From Lingula anatina (taxonomy: Eukaryota > Brachiopoda > Lingulata > Lingulida > Lingulidae): DNA of 48,542 bases. The translations under genes were made by a program, and so were the position numbers. The notes beneath the pieces were generated by a model. That model searched no databases. It saw only the letters and a list, made by a program, of their open reading frames with translations, and was not told where the DNA came from. Location of the stretch: NCBI RefSeq assembly GCF_001039355.2, contig NW_019775726.1, forward strand, positions 188,001 through 236,542, written 5' to 3'. This document shows positions 45,725 to 48,542 of the stretch, piece after piece (the stretch's first letter is position 1; each line of letters begins with the position of its first letter).

Positions 45725-48324
45725 ATGAATAGACGAACAACAATGCAAAACGAAAGTACACTTTCAATGAGATTTATGGAGTTTGAATACTTGCGAATCC
45801 GCCAGAAGGGGGCTGTTCGCGCTATTGAAGAAGAATGTACCGTAGTCCTCTTTTGGAATAGGGGAAGGGTGCATGCTGTTGGTAAAAGTAAACATGACAG
45901 TGACGGTGGACTGGGCCGCTTGACAAACTTACGCGCCAGAGTGCACAGTAAACTTTCACATGTGATTTGCTCCGTCGAAAAACCTAGCATGTTGAACAAA
46001 ATTAAAAAAGCATATTCGCAGGTTATAATAAGGCCTATTAAAAATTCACCAAGACATTTAGAAATCATTGGTGATAGAATCCACATGGATGCTATCGTTA
46101 AAAAGTTTCTCTCTTCGAGAAATTCAGCTTTAAAGACTTTAAAGCCTGATAAGCCTATAGGGTCGGCGTCAAAGCAATTTTCTGGTGAGGCCATTGCACA
46201 AAAAAATTACGAAAAGCAATCGTTGTCTCGGCAACCTAAAGCAGCCAGCAAAGCACTATACAAAGCTACCAGCCCGACAGCAGCATACACACCAAGCTTA
46301 AGGCAGACCGCCAGCAGCAGTCCAATACCGATCGAAAAGCCATCACCTCTAAATAAGGCGATCAACAGATCACTTATAATCAAAGAGACTGCACAAAATC
46401 AAATGAAAACATCTCCGTTTGTGTTTTACTTCAACAATGGTGCTGAACTAACATTTCATAGAGGAGATATCACCAAACAGCGAGTGGACGCTATTGTCAA
46501 CGCGGCTAATGAAGAACTTCATCACAGCGGAGGAGTAGCCAAAGCAATCGCCGACGCCGCTGGGCCCAGCTTGAGAGAAGAATCCGCTGAACTGCGCCGA
46601 GCGTATGGTGGACGTATCCCCACTGGGAATGTAGTGACCACTGGAGCCGGCCGTCTACCTTGTCGTTATGTGCTCCATGTTGTGGGACCCCATGTGCGAA
46701 TGCCTGGTTATAAAGACCTTCTGGGGGAAACTGTGAAAAATATCGTTGTTGAATGCGGTAACCTTCATCTTCACAGTGTCGCAATACCTGCCATCAGTAC
46801 TGGTGAGTTGTCCCATATAGCTCCGTTTATCACTTATCGAATGAGTCGATTTCTTTATAAAAAATTCTCACTTTAGACTTTCACAAATTCAAATCGTTCG
46901 TTACGGTGCGGCGATTAAATCAACAAGTGAGACCAATTTAAAAATGATGTTCTAACAAATTTATTAAATGTTAGGTGATGTTTTGCACAAAAATGAGGAA
47001 AAAATTAATTCATTGTTTCTTGTTTGCACGTGCTACTGATCCAGAATTACATCACATTTTTGGTTATTTTACACTAGATGGATTAAAAATTGTTTTAAAG
47101 TTTGTAAGTTGATTTTCCTCTTTATTTGAATTAATTTTGGGTTTTGGTCAGCTCGAATTATATAAAGAACTACATGTATCTGTCGCAGGCATTTATGGCG
47201 TCCCGAAACACGAGGGGGCAGCGGCAATGAAGCGAGCCCTGAAAAGGAAAGTCGAACAGGAACGGAACACACTTCGACAAATCCGAATGGTTGACACTGG
47301 TCAAGAAACAATCTCTATCTATAGCAAAATATTCGAGCAGGACGATGATTTCTCTGATGACATGAAAGTAAAGCAGTCAACGTTTGGAGGAGCAGAAGCA
47401 ACGCCGCTGGGATGGCATGACAACGGCGCAGGCGCAGTAGGTTATGACACCTCCACGGCCAAATACAGTGCAAGGAAATTTGACGATGAAGATTCTGGTG
47501 TTGTATATCAGCGTGGAGCTATGTACCAAGCAGATGACGTATACAGTTCTTCTCTGTGCGATCCTACTGACCAGTTTGAGACGGCATCCCGTGAGACCCA
47601 TGACACAGAGTCTGGTAATTTCTATCAATCCTTCGAAAGTGGTGCTTTTGATATAGTGCAATGTGTAATGGTTAACTCCACTACAAATGTACATATACAG
47701 TATAAGCAGATCGACAGATCGCTTTCATTAATGTTTACTCATACATTGTAAGCAGACTAAAAATGAAATTATTCTATCATGATATGATGACAAAAACAAA
47801 ATTTTTCAGCATGCGATTGGGGTACTGACTTGTCTCCGTTTGAAGACCATGAAGACGAAGCTGTGTGCCCAATTTGCATGGATACATTCACAGAGAGACA
47901 AGATCTGAAACGATGTGGACACAGTTTTTGCAAGGTAGATATCAGATCATAGTATAAAGTTTTACATCAATGGAAATGAAACTAAAATATTTATAAAATG
48001 TGACGATTGCTTCCATAGAACACAACGAACCACGTCACTATGACATTTTTTTAGATGAAGTGCATTAATTAGAGGGATTTTAATGTTATTGAGATAAACA
48101 GGTTTATACAGATCTTAAATCTGTACATCAAATTAAAGGAGTGCTTGTCCCGAGCCCTCAAGATCCAGAACAAGTGCCCGATCTGCGGTGATCTACTGGG
48201 CGAACAAAGAGGGAACCAACCAAAAGGAACCATGAGTGTCAGCTATGAACGCGAGTCTCTTCCAGGCTACAAGGGCTCAGACACGATTGTCATCGATTAC
48301 GATTTTCCTTCGGGGAAGCAGAAG
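45725..48324 (+). CDS. Copy C: KH-like, macro, RING and DTC fusion protein (partial, runs off the window)
   Basis: Exons 45725-46802, 47189-47614, 47810-47934 and 48139-48324 are in consistent phase and give 605 aa; the rest of the DTC lies beyond the window. Order: a KH-like region (about 30-130), a Ser/Pro/Lys linker, a macro domain (about 231-415) and an acidic linker. Then comes a C3HC4 RING with Cys521, Cys524, Cys537, His539, Cys542, Cys545, Cys556 and Cys559, and the DTC start GNQPKG, SLPGYKGSDTIVIDYDFPSG. Macro motifs: RGDITKQRVDAIVNAAN, SGGVAKAIADAAG, GNVVTTGAG, YVLHVVGP, GIYGVPKHEGA. The predicted role is an E3 ubiquitin ligase steered by ADP-ribose through both macro and DTC domains, like the PARP9/DTX3L pair. 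The N-terminus differs from A and B and has no hydrophobic segment. The first ATG of the exon is used, but the frame stays open upstream to an acceptor at 45690. Confidence 0.85.
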
Positions 48325-48542
48325 GTAACCGAATTCATTTCATTTTTGGTGCTTTTTTACTTGTGCAATTGCATTATATTCGACACAAGAAATGAATGAG
48401 CAAATTCAAAGGCAGTCAGATCTTGAACGAATTTTTGGTACTAATATGTACATTTGATAAGCGATTGTCTAGATGGAAAAACGATATTAGCATATATAAG
48501 TTTCTTTACCTCATAACTTATAACTATGTTCTACTGCCAGAA

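Overview
The window looks like a gene-rich stretch of an invertebrate animal nuclear genome, most likely a marine lophotrochozoan such as a mollusc. This is inferred from AT-rich intergenic DNA, GT-AG introns of 0.1 to 2.8 kb, many microsatellites and small inverted-repeat elements, and animal-type protein families. I could not run any search, so the phylum is a guess.

Left part (1-32.3 kb) is a conserved housekeeping block. After about 4 kb of repeats (a CCAAT/TATA-bearing tandem repeat and two abutting inverted-repeat elements) come four genes whose exon structures I could rebuild with consistent phases. They are a torsin-family AAA+ ATPase (4012-5671, +, 2 exons, 414 aa), the alpha subunit of mitochondrial processing peptidase (6369-13349, +, 12 exons, 537 aa), a SCYL3/PACE-1-type pseudokinase (26280-15668, -, 13 exons, 860 aa) and a uridine-cytidine kinase of the UCK1/UCK2 type (26614-31611, +, 7 exons, 266 aa). 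The peptidase and SCYL3 genes converge. SCYL3 and UCK are head to head, with 333 bp between their start codons.

Right part (33-48.5 kb) is a tandem family of ADP-ribose/ubiquitin genes. Three neighbouring loci encode a KH-like region followed by a macro domain. Copy C (45.7 kb to the window end) continues into a C3HC4 RING and a Deltex C-terminal (DTC) domain. Copies A and B come from a segmental duplication of about 3.2 kb and have decayed differently. A has a hydrophobic N-terminal segment and a macro domain but no RING or DTC. B has lost the ancestral start codon (ATG to ATT) and its RING exon, but keeps three intact DTC exons. A fourth copy survives as a scrap of exon 1 at 37.6 kb. In vertebrates macro domains (PARP9) and RING-DTC (DTX3L) sit on two partner proteins. 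Here they are on one chain, which makes this locus the most interesting part of the window.

Mobile and repeat DNA: a LINE reverse-transcriptase relic in a peptidase intron; several fold-back/MITE-like elements, one nested inside the arm of another with a visible target duplication; a 145-bp satellite carrying nuclear-receptor DR1 motifs; and a 46-bp minisatellite made from the end of the SCYL3 coding sequence.
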